Origin: Nitrospira sp.
GTDB lineage: Bacteria > Nitrospirota > Nitrospiria > Nitrospirales > Nitrospiraceae
Assembly: GCA_030123565.1 (NCBI GenBank)
Contig: CP126122.1
Span: 2,243,001-2,307,000, forward strand
Reading direction: 5' to 3'
Length of the DNA stretch: 64,000 nucleotides
The position numbers and the translations under genes are program-made. The notes below the pieces were generated by a model that saw nothing but the letters and a program-made list of their open reading frames with translations, did not search any database and had not been told where the DNA came from. Below, piece after piece: positions 1 to 8,301 of the stretch; the stretch's first letter is position 1; each line of letters begins with the position of its first letter.

Positions 1-624
1 CCCGGGATAGAAGTGCTGTACCCGAATCCCAAGACCTCCGGCGGCGCCATGTGGGACATCATCGCCGTCTACGGCGCAGGGCTGAAACTGGCCGAACTGA
101 AGGCGGCGGGGAAACCGATCGCACCGGACGCGGCGGACGCATACGCCATCGACTTGCTCACTAGGATTCAACGGAACGTGAAGGTGATGGACAAGAGCGG
201 CCGTGAATCCGTCACGACGTTCGAGCGCGGGGTCGGCGACGTGATCGTCACCTATGAAAACGAACTGTTGCCGCGCGTGAAGAGCCAACGCCCCTATGAA
301 ATCATCGTGCCGGCCGAAACCGTCTGGATCGAAAATCCGGCGGCCGTCGTCGATACCTATGCCGATCGCCACAAGGTCAGGGACGTGGCCGATGCCTTTG
401 TCGCCTTCCTCCATGGGCCGGAGGCGCAGGCGGCCTTTCTCGAATTGGGATTCCGACCGTTGGAACGTGGCGCAGGCGCCCCCGCATCGGCCATGGCACC
501 CCCCCAACCGGCGCTGCTCTTTACGATCGCAGACCTCGGCGGCTGGGACAAAGTGAGCAACCGGCTGTTCGGCGCGCAGGGCCTCTGGACCAGAGTCGTC
601 GAGGACTTGGCGAAGAAGAAGTAG
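1..624 (+). CDS. sulfate-binding protein, C-terminal part (cut by window edge)
   Basis: Periplasmic substrate-binding subunit of a sulfate/thiosulfate ABC importer. The reading frame is open from base 1 without a start, so the N-terminal signal peptide and first lobe lie outside the window. The visible part holds the family segment YPNPKTSGGA, the VIVTYENE strand and the WIENPAAVVD-like second-lobe strand. The tail has the FTIADLGGWDKV block typical of Sbp/CysP ends. A short Ala/Pro-rich insert (about GAGAPASAMAPPQP) precedes that block and is unusual. The gene is followed after 9 bases by the permease gene, so it belongs to the cys operon. Sbp and CysP cannot be told apart from this fragment. 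Confidence 0.9.
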   Translation, partial: PGIEVLYPNPKTSGGAMWDIIAVYGAGLKLAELKAAGKPIAPDAADAYAIDLLTRIQRNVKVMDKSGRESVTTFERGVGDVIVTYENELLPRVKSQRPYEIIVPAETVWIENPAAVVDTYADRHKVRDVADAFVAFLHGPEAQAAFLELGFRPLERGAGAPASAMAPPQPALLFTIADLGGWDKVSNRLFGAQGLWTRVVEDLAKKK

Positions 625-633
625 GCTGAGCGC

Positions 634-1515
634 GTGACCACACACCTTCTGCTCAGGCTGGCACTTCGATCCACCGCCGTGGGGTATGTGCTGGTGCTGA
701 TTTTCCTCCCCCTCGCGGCGCTGGCGCAGCAATCGGTCACGGCCGGCTTGGATCGGTTCCTTCAGGATCTTGCGGCACCGCAGGCAGCAGCGGCCCTCTG
801 GCTCACAGTGGAGACCGCCGCCATCGCCACCGTTATTAACGGCATCCTCGGCACCCTATCGGCCATCGTGCTGGTGCGGTATGAATTTCCAGGCCGGTGG
901 CTCTTGAATGCCCTGGTCGATTTACCCTTCGCCATCCCGACTCTGGTGGCTGGTTTGATGATCGCCGCCATCTATGGCCCGACCAGCCTGCTGGGTACCT
1001 GGCTTCAACAGGGCGGCATGGCGGTGCTGTACAACCAGCCTGGTATTATCCTGGCCATGTTGTTCGTCACGATGCCCTTTACGATTCGTTCCCTGCAGCC
1101 GGTCCTGATGGGGCTCGAACGGGACCAGGAAGAGGCGGCCTTCACGTTGGGAGCCAGTCCTTGGATGACCTTTTGGAAGGTGACGGTGCCCTCCGTGTTG
1201 CCGGGTCTTTTGACCGGCGTGTTCCTTACGTTCGTGCGGGCGCTCGGCGAATTCGGGTCGATCGTGATCGTGGCCGGCAACATCCCGATGAAGACGCAGG
1301 TGGCATCGGTCTACGTCTATGGAGAAATCGAGAGCTACAATCCCCAGGCCGCCACCTCGGTCTCAGTGTTGATTCTGTTGATCTCATTCCTGGTCCTGCT
1401 CCTGTTGGAACGGTGGACCCGTCCGCCTGGTGAACGGTTGCCACGGTTGCTCCGGTGGGCGAACACAAGAGACGAACAGGGAAATGGCTCGGCCGTGCCG
1501 ACTGCGGCAAGCTGA
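634..1515 (+). CDS. cysT: sulfate ABC transporter permease CysT (CysU)
   Basis: Inner-membrane permease subunit that pairs with CysW to form the sulfate channel. The 293-residue product has about six hydrophobic helices and the binding-protein-dependent transport fold. The EAA loop that contacts the ATPase is visible as EEAAFTLGASPWMTFWKVTVP, followed by GEFGSIVIVAGNIP, which is characteristic of CysT. The GTG start at 634 follows the binding-protein gene by nine bases. The order binding protein, cysT, cysW, cysA is the classic sulfate operon. Length is normal for the family. Assignment is by recognised motifs and context. Confidence 0.93.
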   Translation: MTTHLLLRLALRSTAVGYVLVLIFLPLAALAQQSVTAGLDRFLQDLAAPQAAAALWLTVETAAIATVINGILGTLSAIVLVRYEFPGRWLLNALVDLPFAIPTLVAGLMIAAIYGPTSLLGTWLQQGGMAVLYNQPGIILAMLFVTMPFTIRSLQPVLMGLERDQEEAAFTLGASPWMTFWKVTVPSVLPGLLTGVFLTFVRALGEFGSIVIVAGNIPMKTQVASVYVYGEIESYNPQAATSVSVLILLISFLVLLLLERWTRPPGERLPRLLRWANTRDEQGNGSAVPTAAS

Positions 1516-1560
1516 GCATCCATCTATGAAGACTGTGGCAATTGTGAGCGGAGCCTGGGC

Positions 1561-2370
1561 ATGCGTCGGGTCTTGATCGGAGTCGTCTGGTTCTACTTTC
1601 TGGTCCTGCTGGTCGGCCCGGTCCTGTACCTGGTGAACCAGAGTTTCAGCCAAGGCCTGGAGGCCTTTTGGACCGAAGTCACGCGACCGGAAGCGCTGCA
1701 CGGCTTCACCCTCACGGCGGAAATCACCCTGATCGTGTTGGTGCTGAACCTCTTCTTCGGCACCATGACGGCGCTGGTGCTGGTGCGCCAGCAGTTCTGG
1801 GGCCGCAGCCTCGTCAGCGGGGTCATCGACCTGCCCTTCGCCGTCTCCCCCGTCATCGCCGGGTTCATGCTGATCTTGTTGTTCGGCCCGGACACGTTGC
1901 TCGGAACCTTTTTCGGCCGGGCGGAGATCAAGGTCCTATTCGCCCTGCCGGCCATGATCCTCGCGACCCTCTTCGTGACCTTTCCCTTTATGGTGCGGGA
2001 ACTCACGCCACTGCTGCAAACTCTGGGCACGGAAGAAGAGGAGGCGGCGAGAACGTTGGGAGCCGGCGAGTGGCAGGTCTTTTTGAAAGTCACGCTGCCG
2101 GCGCTTCGCTGGGGCCTGGTCTATGGAGCGACCCTCACCGTGGCGCGCGCGATCGGCGAGTTCGGGGCGGTGCTGGTGGTCTCAGGCAATATTTTGCTGC
2201 TGACGCAGACCGCGACGTTGCACATCTATCAAAGCTACGTGGATTTCAACTATGTGGCGGCCAATGCCGTCGCCCTGACCCTGCTCGCGGTCTCATTTGC
2301 GATCTTGATCGTCCTGGAGATCGCCAAGGCGCGGGCCGAACACAGCGTCGCGCAAGCGGGAGCACAGTAA
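1561..2370 (+). CDS. cysW: sulfate ABC transporter permease CysW
   Basis: Second inner-membrane permease of the sulfate importer, 269 residues, again about six helices. It carries the EAA loop EEEAARTLGAGEWQVFLKVTLP and the GEFGAVLVVSGNI segment that matches CysW. An ATG at 1526 lies in another frame, so the start is the ATG at 1561, preceded by a GGAG-like site. The gene ends four bases before cysA, consistent with translational coupling. The paralogous pair CysT/CysW is expected in this family, and the two sequences here are clearly related but not duplicates. Confidence 0.92.
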   Translation: MRRVLIGVVWFYFLVLLVGPVLYLVNQSFSQGLEAFWTEVTRPEALHGFTLTAEITLIVLVLNLFFGTMTALVLVRQQFWGRSLVSGVIDLPFAVSPVIAGFMLILLFGPDTLLGTFFGRAEIKVLFALPAMILATLFVTFPFMVRELTPLLQTLGTEEEEAARTLGAGEWQVFLKVTLPALRWGLVYGATLTVARAIGEFGAVLVVSGNILLLTQTATLHIYQSYVDFNYVAANAVALTLLAVSFAILIVLEIAKARAEHSVAQAGAQ

Positions 2371-2374
2371 TCCG

Positions 2375-3472
2375 GTGAAGATCGAGGTGCGGGGGCTCAC
2401 CAAGAAGTTCGGTTCGGCCACGGCGGTGGGAGGCGTGTCGTTCGATGTCCACGAAGGGGAGTTGCTCGGCCTGTTGGGACCGAGCGGCAGCGGCAAGACG
2501 ACCGTCCTCCGCTTGATCGCTGGGTTGGAAGTCCCGACCGCCGGCGATATCTTCATCGACGGCAAGCGGGTGAACGACCTCACGGTGCAAGAACGGAACA
2601 TCGGGTTCGTCTTCCAGCATTACGCCCTCTTCAAACACCTGACCGTATTCGACAACGTCGCCTTCGGCCTCAAGATCAAAAAGTGTAGCAGGAAGGACAT
2701 CGAGAAGCGCGTCCTGGAACTGCTCACGCTCATGAGCCTGGAGGGATTGGGCGGTCGGTATCCGCACCAACTGTCCGGCGGCCAGCGGCAACGGGTCGCC
2801 ATCGCCCGCGCCCTGGCGCCACGGCCGTCGGTGCTGTTGATGGACGAACCATTCGGCGCCGTCGATGCGAAGGTCCGACAGGAGTTGCGCGAGTGGTTGA
2901 TCCGCCTCCATACGGATTTGAATGTGACCAGCCTGTTCGTGACCCACGACCAGGAAGAGGCGATGGAAGTCTCGGGACGCATCATCGTGTTCTCCAAGGG
3001 CAAGCTGGAACAGGCCGGATCTCCGGCGGATGTGTACGAAGAGCCTGCCACTGAGTTCGTGGCCCGGTTCATCGGTTCGATGAATATCGTAGAAGGGGTC
3101 GTGCGGCGCGGTCAGGTCCAGGTCGGCTCGCTTGAATTTCCCGCATCCGACTTTGCCGAGGGCCAGAAACTGCAAGTGGGATTTCGCCCCTATTACGTCA
3201 AGGTGGCGGAGGACCCGGCCCGCTATCGCCAGCAAGCGAAACTGCGGCATATCTATTTTCTGGGTGTCGCCTATCGGCTGGAAATCGAAACCTCTGACGG
3301 GCTGATCCTACGGTCCCGCATGAACAAGGAAGAGTTTCGCCGCTGCCGCTTCATCGTGGGGCAAGCCGTCTCCTTCGCCGTCACCCACTTCCGCATCCTG
3401 CCGCAGGAAGGCATGGCCTCTCCGGTCGGAACGGAAACGGGAAAGCCTCTCACCGGCCCATTGACGCCGTAA
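2375..3472 (+). CDS. cysA: sulfate ABC transporter ATP-binding protein CysA
   Basis: ATPase that drives the sulfate importer on the cytoplasmic face. In the 365-residue product I see Walker A GPSGSGKTT (about 35-43), the Q-loop region FVFQH (about 79-83), signature LSGGQRQRVAIARAL (from about 133), Walker B VLLMDEP (about 153-159) and the H-loop FVTHDQEEA. The last 120 residues form the regulatory extension expected of CysA. The start is a GTG four bases after the cysW stop. It is the last gene of the operon. No convincing Rho-independent terminator is visible in the 258 bases that follow. Confidence 0.94.
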   Translation: MKIEVRGLTKKFGSATAVGGVSFDVHEGELLGLLGPSGSGKTTVLRLIAGLEVPTAGDIFIDGKRVNDLTVQERNIGFVFQHYALFKHLTVFDNVAFGLKIKKCSRKDIEKRVLELLTLMSLEGLGGRYPHQLSGGQRQRVAIARALAPRPSVLLMDEPFGAVDAKVRQELREWLIRLHTDLNVTSLFVTHDQEEAMEVSGRIIVFSKGKLEQAGSPADVYEEPATEFVARFIGSMNIVEGVVRRGQVQVGSLEFPASDFAEGQKLQVGFRPYYVKVAEDPARYRQQAKLRHIYFLGVAYRLEIETSDGLILRSRMNKEEFRRCRFIVGQAVSFAVTHFRILPQEGMASPVGTETGKPLTGPLTP

Positions 3473-3730
3473 AGGGCACCTTCGTTTTGGCGAGACTCGG
3501 CTGTTCTGGCCCACCATGCGAACACCCGGAACTCATCCTGCCGGCACGCGCAATGTATACATCAGCACCGACGGGCCTTGTAGAAGCGGCGGCCGCTATC
3601 TCGACAACGGTAGGGATACCGACCGATCAGTCGGTTCAAGAAATCGCACAGGCCGCGACGGTTCACCCGATACACACGAAACGAGCATCGGCAAGCGTCA
3701 GCCTCTCCTGCCGCAGCCTTTCGACGAATT
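3473..3730. other. intergenic space between convergent genes
   Basis: This 258-base spacer separates the end of cysA from the end of the minus-strand membrane-protein gene. Open frames across it have no ribosome site, no recognisable domain and biased composition, so I call no gene. A small 6-bp inverted repeat (ACCGAC/GTCGGT at 3618-3635) is present but lacks a T-run. Confidence 0.5.
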
Positions 3731-4525
3731 TCACGCCGCCCTTCCGGACTTGCCTCCCCCGGATCTCAAGCCCGCCGAGCGACCGATCAAGGCCGGTCCC
3801 CCGGCGTCGTCGCGAAAAGCCAAGACCACTCTGTCCGCCGTCAGCGCGAGATAACGCACGAGGCCGTAGATGAACATCACGATGCCGGCCATCTCACAGC
3901 CTTCCTCGATTCCGACAATCACATGATAGGTCAGATTGTTGAGGCCATGGAGCTCGTGATGTCTCCCGCTGATGGCTTCCACGCCCAGTGCGCCTCCGAC
4001 AAAAATAGATCCTGCCACCAAAACAATCCGCCGAATCTCAGGAGGGAGGTGCAGCAGGAATTTCAGGTACGCCAGTCCGACCATCAACACCACCAATGCC
4101 CCGACGATCACCCAGGGATAAAAGAACAATCCCGACGGATGGAATCGATCAAATAGCCGCGCCGACATTTCATGCAGTTGGGACGCCTCATCCATGGACA
4201 GGTAGAGAAACATCCCCGCCAACACAAGCCAGTGTGTGGCGAATGCGTCTCGACGCTTGTACTTCGTGGCGCCGATCAACGCGAGCAGGAATGACGCGAC
4301 CAGTAAGGCGGAGGACGAATACCAGGCGGGAATGTTCCCTTCGTTATCGACGTTGAACTGAAACCGAAATCCCCATTGGTAATCATGGCCGAACTGATAA
4401 TCGAGGATACCAGTCACCAGATGCATCGTGACGAGGGACAGGACCAGTGCGGTGAAGATGGTTGCGACGTACCGTGGTGAGATGGACAGGGTCGTGGGAT
4501 CGGCACCGGGATCGCTGTGAGGCAT
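3731..4525 (-). CDS. six-helix integral membrane protein of unknown function
   Basis: I do not recognise a named family. The ATG at 4525 is chosen because GAGGAGAGG lies just upstream, giving 264 residues; the longer frame to 4600 lacks such a site. About six hydrophobic helices are visible, the first near residues 19-42. Between them sit conserved-looking polar clusters: SMDEASQLHEM, GRHHELHG and IEEGCEM. This spacing of Asp/Glu and His inside or beside helices could bind metal, but that is inference. The C-terminal 35 residues are Gly/Ser/Arg rich and probably cytoplasmic. The gene stands apart from its neighbours: it converges with cysA and lies downstream of the glycoside hydrolase gene, separated by a likely terminator. 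Confidence 0.75.
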   Translation of the reverse strand: MPHSDPGADPTTLSISPRYVATIFTALVLSLVTMHLVTGILDYQFGHDYQWGFRFQFNVDNEGNIPAWYSSSALLVASFLLALIGATKYKRRDAFATHWLVLAGMFLYLSMDEASQLHEMSARLFDRFHPSGLFFYPWVIVGALVVLMVGLAYLKFLLHLPPEIRRIVLVAGSIFVGGALGVEAISGRHHELHGLNNLTYHVIVGIEEGCEMAGIVMFIYGLVRYLALTADRVVLAFRDDAGGPALIGRSAGLRSGGGKSGRAA

Positions 4526-4883
4526 GTACCTCTCCTCTCGCTGCCGCCCCGACAACGCATGGCCGCCGCACCCTCGAAGAGAGTCGCTTGGGTTGGGCAC
4601 CTATGCGCTGCTTGCTGTGAGTTTAACCGAATGCAAGCATACAATTTACATACCTTTGACCTCACACGAGACCGGATGTCCACCTTACCCTCTCCGATAC
4701 CACCGATCCAGCGAGACCATCCCCACTCATAAAAGGCCAGCAGATTCCTGCCGCCAGGTCCCCTGACTCCATCGCATTGTCCAGCTCGAGATGAGGCATT
4801 GTTGGACTGAGCTCCTGGTCTTGAATCGAGCAGTTCCGCACGCTGCGCTCTGTTCGAAAACGGGGTATCCTGCAGCGATCAAT
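4526..4883. other. 358-base intergenic region with leader of membrane-protein gene and a terminator
   Basis: No gene is supported here. The right part holds a hairpin with a T-run that would end transcription of the GH39-like gene. The left part, relatively AT-rich around 4620-4665, is the likely promoter and leader region of the membrane-protein gene beginning at 4525. I could not place a convincing -35/-10 pair. Confidence 0.5.
4731..4755 (-). terminator. probable Rho-independent terminator after the GH39-like gene
   Basis: Read on the minus strand the sequence is GGCGGCAG, loop GAAT, CTGCTGGCC, then TTTTAT. The stem pairs GCAG with CTGC and GGC with GCC around a small bulge, followed directly by four T residues. 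It lies about 130 bases beyond the glycoside hydrolase stop codon, in the right orientation for that gene. Confidence 0.45.
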
Positions 4884-6227
4884 TCAGCGAGGAACCTGAC
4901 AGTGCAGGGAAGGCCCCAGGACGATGCGGTAGGCATCGGAATGGAAAAACTGCGGCAACGTGAAGGAGATGTCTTCGTCCACGGACGGCAGATCATGATC
5001 GAGCGTCACGACCGGTCTGTCGAGCGGTCCGGACCCGACGTCGGGAATCTGTTCGGCGCAGAGGTGCACGCCTTCGCGCCACAGGGAGGACGCGCGCCCG
5101 ACATTTTTGAGGATGATCCTGGTTTCCTCGGTCGAATAGTCCTCGTACTTTCCCAACAACAACCGCAGGGTTCCGTCCGTCTTGTCCAACGATGCGAGGG
5201 CATGGAGGCTCGGGCTGTCGGTCATCGTGGACAGTCTCACACCTTGCATATCGGCATAGGTCTTATAGATATGCCACCCAGGCCGCTTCGCCTCTCGATC
5301 GACATACAGCAGCCCATCCAGCGTGGGGTTGTCGCAGGTATTCTCCACGCCATCGCGACTGGTGTCCTGAGGGTCGGGCCAGCAGGTGTGCATCGCACTC
5401 TGAATCTCGGCCCGCTCGTAGGCTGCGATCATCCCGGCCGTATAGCCGGCATTGGACCAAGACTCCTGTCCCAAAATTTCATTAACCGAAATCGGACGAT
5501 CCAGACCCAACGCCTTCAGGTAGGCACGCAGATCATCGACATAGGCATGTACCCCCGACGGGTCTCCGATTTCGTGATAGGCCACGACATCCGGAAACAC
5601 CTCCTGTTCCCGACTCCACTCCAAAAACGGTTTGAGCAATCGATATCGACTCATGCTCGGTCCGACGATCACGGCGCCGGGCACCCGCTGCTTGATGCGC
5701 CGATAGGCCAGCCGCCAACCCTCCTTCAGACGGTCGTTGTCGCCGATCGGGAGCGCCGCGAGGTCCGGTTCATTGTAGATGTCCCACAGGACGGAGAGTT
5801 GCCGCTCCATCACTTGATCGATGACGCGATCCACAAGGGCCAGCCACGGCGAAAAGTTGCCGTCGAGCCCGATCCGATTGATGTCGAAAATCTGCTGGGA
5901 GAGGTCATCGAAGACATATCCGAGGGTGAGCTGGAATTCCGTCACTCCCGCCTGCTCCAGCCGCTCATAGTTCTTGAAGATATAGCCGGCACTCCCTCGA
6001 AAGCCGGTCGGCTTCAACGGGAGGATCAGATCCATCGACGGCTGGGTCGGCGTGATACTGACCAGATAGCCGTTGGCGCGATGGTTCATGGGCCCCTCTT
6101 CAACGCCAAGATCGACGGCAATCGTGCCGGCCCGGCTCCACACAGGACCGACCAACAGCATCCAGCACGTCAGCAACCCGACGGCCGAAGAAACGACCAC
6201 CGGTCTCCCTGTCGAAATACGTATCAT
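4884..6227 (-). CDS. exported GH39-like glycoside hydrolase
   Basis: Probable secreted glycoside hydrolase with a TIM-barrel fold of clan GH-A, 447 residues. The ATG at 6227 is chosen over the TTG one codon upstream; GAGG lies five bases before it. Residues 1-33 form a signal peptide (basic start, hydrophobic core, cleavage after about SRA). The motif LWDIYNEPDL places a likely acid/base Glu at about 153. SVNEILGQE places a likely nucleophile Glu at about 250. That spacing fits GH39 or related families. The substrate cannot be read from sequence; a role in trimming or degrading polysaccharide is plausible given the large polysaccharide locus in the same window, but the two are 16 kb apart. 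Confidence 0.75.
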   Translation of the reverse strand: MIRISTGRPVVVSSAVGLLTCWMLLVGPVWSRAGTIAVDLGVEEGPMNHRANGYLVSITPTQPSMDLILPLKPTGFRGSAGYIFKNYERLEQAGVTEFQLTLGYVFDDLSQQIFDINRIGLDGNFSPWLALVDRVIDQVMERQLSVLWDIYNEPDLAALPIGDNDRLKEGWRLAYRRIKQRVPGAVIVGPSMSRYRLLKPFLEWSREQEVFPDVVAYHEIGDPSGVHAYVDDLRAYLKALGLDRPISVNEILGQESWSNAGYTAGMIAAYERAEIQSAMHTCWPDPQDTSRDGVENTCDNPTLDGLLYVDREAKRPGWHIYKTYADMQGVRLSTMTDSPSLHALASLDKTDGTLRLLLGKYEDYSTEETRIILKNVGRASSLWREGVHLCAEQIPDVGSGPLDRPVVTLDHDLPSVDEDISFTLPQFFHSDAYRIVLGPSLHCQVPR

Positions 6228-6307
6228 CAACGCCTCACTGCAAGTGGGAATGACGAAGCTGAAGTTGTACCGTGGCAGGAGATCGAGGTCAAGCAGGCGC
6301 GGCAGGA

Positions 6308-7501
6308 TCAGGCTGCGGCACAGAGTTCGCGCCAGCGCGTGAGGCGTGAGGGAAGTTGTTCTCGCGTGACATAGGCGTCGTCGAGCCCGAATATTTCCAC
6401 CGTTCCGCTGCCAATACGCGCCTGCGTTTCAGCGAGGGCATTTCCTACATGGACGGCGGTGACGGCACAAAAGCCGGATCCTGTATACTCAGCAGGCTGA
6501 TGGTGAAAGGCCACGGCCTCCACGATGCCGTCGCCGAGCCCCCAGAGCCCGAGCAAATAGGCTCCGACCTGCGCGTGATCGGCGCCGAATACCTCCCGCT
6601 CAGCCCGCCAATCCGCAACTCCTGTGGCCCGCATCATGTCAAGCACCCGCGCATAGTCCTCGGGCCGGTTGGCCGCCAACAGCAACAGACCGACGTCATG
6701 CAGGAGCGCTGCGGTGAAGGCCTCATCCATGACCGGCTGGCTCGCGCCCTCCTCCTTCGCAATCCGACGCGCACAGGTGCCGGCGAGCATCGCGTGCCGC
6801 CACAGCTCATCCAGCGAAAAAGACGGCAACGTGGTCCGATCGAACTGCGCAAAGACCTGAGTAGAGAGCACCAGCGACTTGATCGCATCAAACCCGAGCA
6901 GCGCGACGGCCTGTTCCGGATCGGCCACGCGCGTGCGCAGACCGAAGAAGGCGGAATTCACCAACTGGAGAATCTTCGTGACCATCCCGAGATCCTTCGC
7001 CACGATGCGCGCGGCCTTCTTCAACGAGGCCTGTGGAGCCTGCATTTCCTGCATCAACTCTTGGTAGATCGACGGCAGACTCGGAAGGGTCTTGATTTCG
7101 CCGACCAGTTGCCGGAGCGCCGGATGATCCAACAGGACCCGCAACGCCTCGGCGCGCTCGATGGTCGATTTCAGCATCGCCCCCTCGAACGGCTTTTGCA
7201 GGAACCGGTGGGCCACCGCGGCGGACCGCACATGGTTATAGGGGCTCTGGTCTCCGGAGAGCACGATGCGGATGGTCTGGGGACAGGCCTTGCGCACCTC
7301 TCCCAGAAATTTGGCTCCGTCCATCTCCGGCATGGTCATATCCGACACCACCACGTCACAGGGTTTTTCCCCGATCGCCGCCAGGGCCTGCTTGGCGGAG
7401 GAAAAAAATTGCATCTCCCACTCGGACTGCATGGGGGCCAAGGCCCGGCGCAGGTGCTGCAAGACCTCCGGCGCATCATCAACAAACAACACCCGGCGCA
7501 T
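6308..7501 (-). CDS. response regulator with HDOD output domain
   Basis: Two-domain signalling protein of 397 residues. The ATG at 7501 is chosen for the excellent GGAGGAGGGG site upstream. Residues 1-120 are a receiver domain with the acidic pair D8-D9 and phospho-acceptor D54 (VVVSDMTMPEMDG), so it should be controlled by a sensor kinase. Residues of about 150-350 form an HDOD domain (LPSLPSIYQEL, VNSAFFG, AVALLGFDAIKSLVL, ALLHDVGLLLL), a catalytically degenerate relative of HD phosphohydrolases used in signalling scaffolds. No kinase gene lies beside it. Its place just downstream of gspG hints at control of the secretion system, but the link is by position only. Confidence 0.9.
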   Translation of the reverse strand: MRRVLFVDDAPEVLQHLRRALAPMQSEWEMQFFSSAKQALAAIGEKPCDVVVSDMTMPEMDGAKFLGEVRKACPQTIRIVLSGDQSPYNHVRSAAVAHRFLQKPFEGAMLKSTIERAEALRVLLDHPALRQLVGEIKTLPSLPSIYQELMQEMQAPQASLKKAARIVAKDLGMVTKILQLVNSAFFGLRTRVADPEQAVALLGFDAIKSLVLSTQVFAQFDRTTLPSFSLDELWRHAMLAGTCARRIAKEEGASQPVMDEAFTAALLHDVGLLLLAANRPEDYARVLDMMRATGVADWRAEREVFGADHAQVGAYLLGLWGLGDGIVEAVAFHHQPAEYTGSGFCAVTAVHVGNALAETQARIGSGTVEIFGLDDAYVTREQLPSRLTRWRELCAAA

Positions 7502-7652
7502 GTTCCCCTCCTCCGGACGGAACCATCCCCCTCTTCTCATCGGCAGGAAACAAGCCAACCTTGAGGTAATTCGGGCCTCGCCTACAGGAAATGAACAGGG
7601 AACGGAAGCACTGTGCAAGGCATGGAACCGGCAGGCCGGTCATTGTGGAGGA

Positions 7653-8171
7653 TCAGTTACGGTCCAGGTCCCAACTGACGATGTCGGCGTTTTTCCCCTC
7701 ACCCCCCTGCGCACCGTCGGCGCCGAAGGAGATGATCTCGTACTCCCCACCCTGAGTCGAGGGGGTCGCATATTTGTAGGGGTTGCCCCAGGGATCGACG
7801 GGCACCTTGGGGAGGTAGCCGCCGGCTTTCCAATTGGGAGCGGCCGGCCCTGACGAGGGACGCTCGACGAGAGCCTTCAGCCCCTGTTCGGTGGAAGGCA
7901 CGTTGCCGTTGTCGAGTTTGTAGAGTTGCAAGGCGCTTTCGATATTGGCGATTTGGGCCTTGGTGGCCGCCCGCTTGGCGTCTTCAGTCCGCCCCATCAC
8001 CCGCGGAATCAGAAGCGTCGCCAGGATCGCCAGGATCACCACAACGATCATCACCTCGATGAAGGAGAATCCCTCGCAGCGCCGCAGCCTGCCCAGGCCA
8101 TGCCTCAGACGAATCACCGGCCGTGCAGCGCTGCAACTGACGGGAAGATTCTGATCGTCACGCAATCCCAT
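7653..8171 (-). CDS. gspG: type II secretion major pseudopilin GspG
   Basis: Major pseudopilin that polymerises in the periplasm to drive secretion. The prepilin cleavage site is RRCEG|FSFIEVMIVVVILAILATLL with Glu5 present. The body has the GspG hallmarks YKLDNGNVPSTEQGLKALV and PVDPWGNPYKY with the calcium-loop-like C-terminal region ISFGADGAQGG. The start at 8171 gives a leader of about 34 residues and 172 in all; an AAGGAG lies about eleven bases upstream. An in-frame start further upstream (8276) would give an implausibly long leader. It lies between the unknown 594-residue gene and the HDOD regulator, at the downstream end of the secretion block. A prepilin peptidase must be supplied from elsewhere. 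Confidence 0.93.
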   Translation of the reverse strand: MGLRDDQNLPVSCSAARPVIRLRHGLGRLRRCEGFSFIEVMIVVVILAILATLLIPRVMGRTEDAKRAATKAQIANIESALQLYKLDNGNVPSTEQGLKALVERPSSGPAAPNWKAGGYLPKVPVDPWGNPYKYATPSTQGGEYEIISFGADGAQGGEGKNADIVSWDLDRN

Positions 8172-8301
8172 GGATCCGGATGCTCCTTCACGGCGCCCAC
8201 AGGCGCTTGAACATTGAGAGCGACGGCGGATTGTAGCAGACTCTTCTACAAGACTGTAGTCGATTTCCCCATCCACCTGACGATGCCGTGCCGCCCGCCG
8301 G

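Noticed and set aside
3618..3635. ACCGAC/GTCGGT inverted repeat after cysA as a terminator
   Set aside because: Only six pairs and no T-run on either strand.
3487..3873. Possible small plus-strand gene after cysA
   Set aside because: No ribosome site, no domain, and it runs into the end of the opposing membrane-protein gene.
4791..6374. 527-codon open frame on the plus strand
   Set aside because: It is antisense to the GH39-like gene, has no ribosome site or recognisable domain, and reflects codon bias of the real gene.
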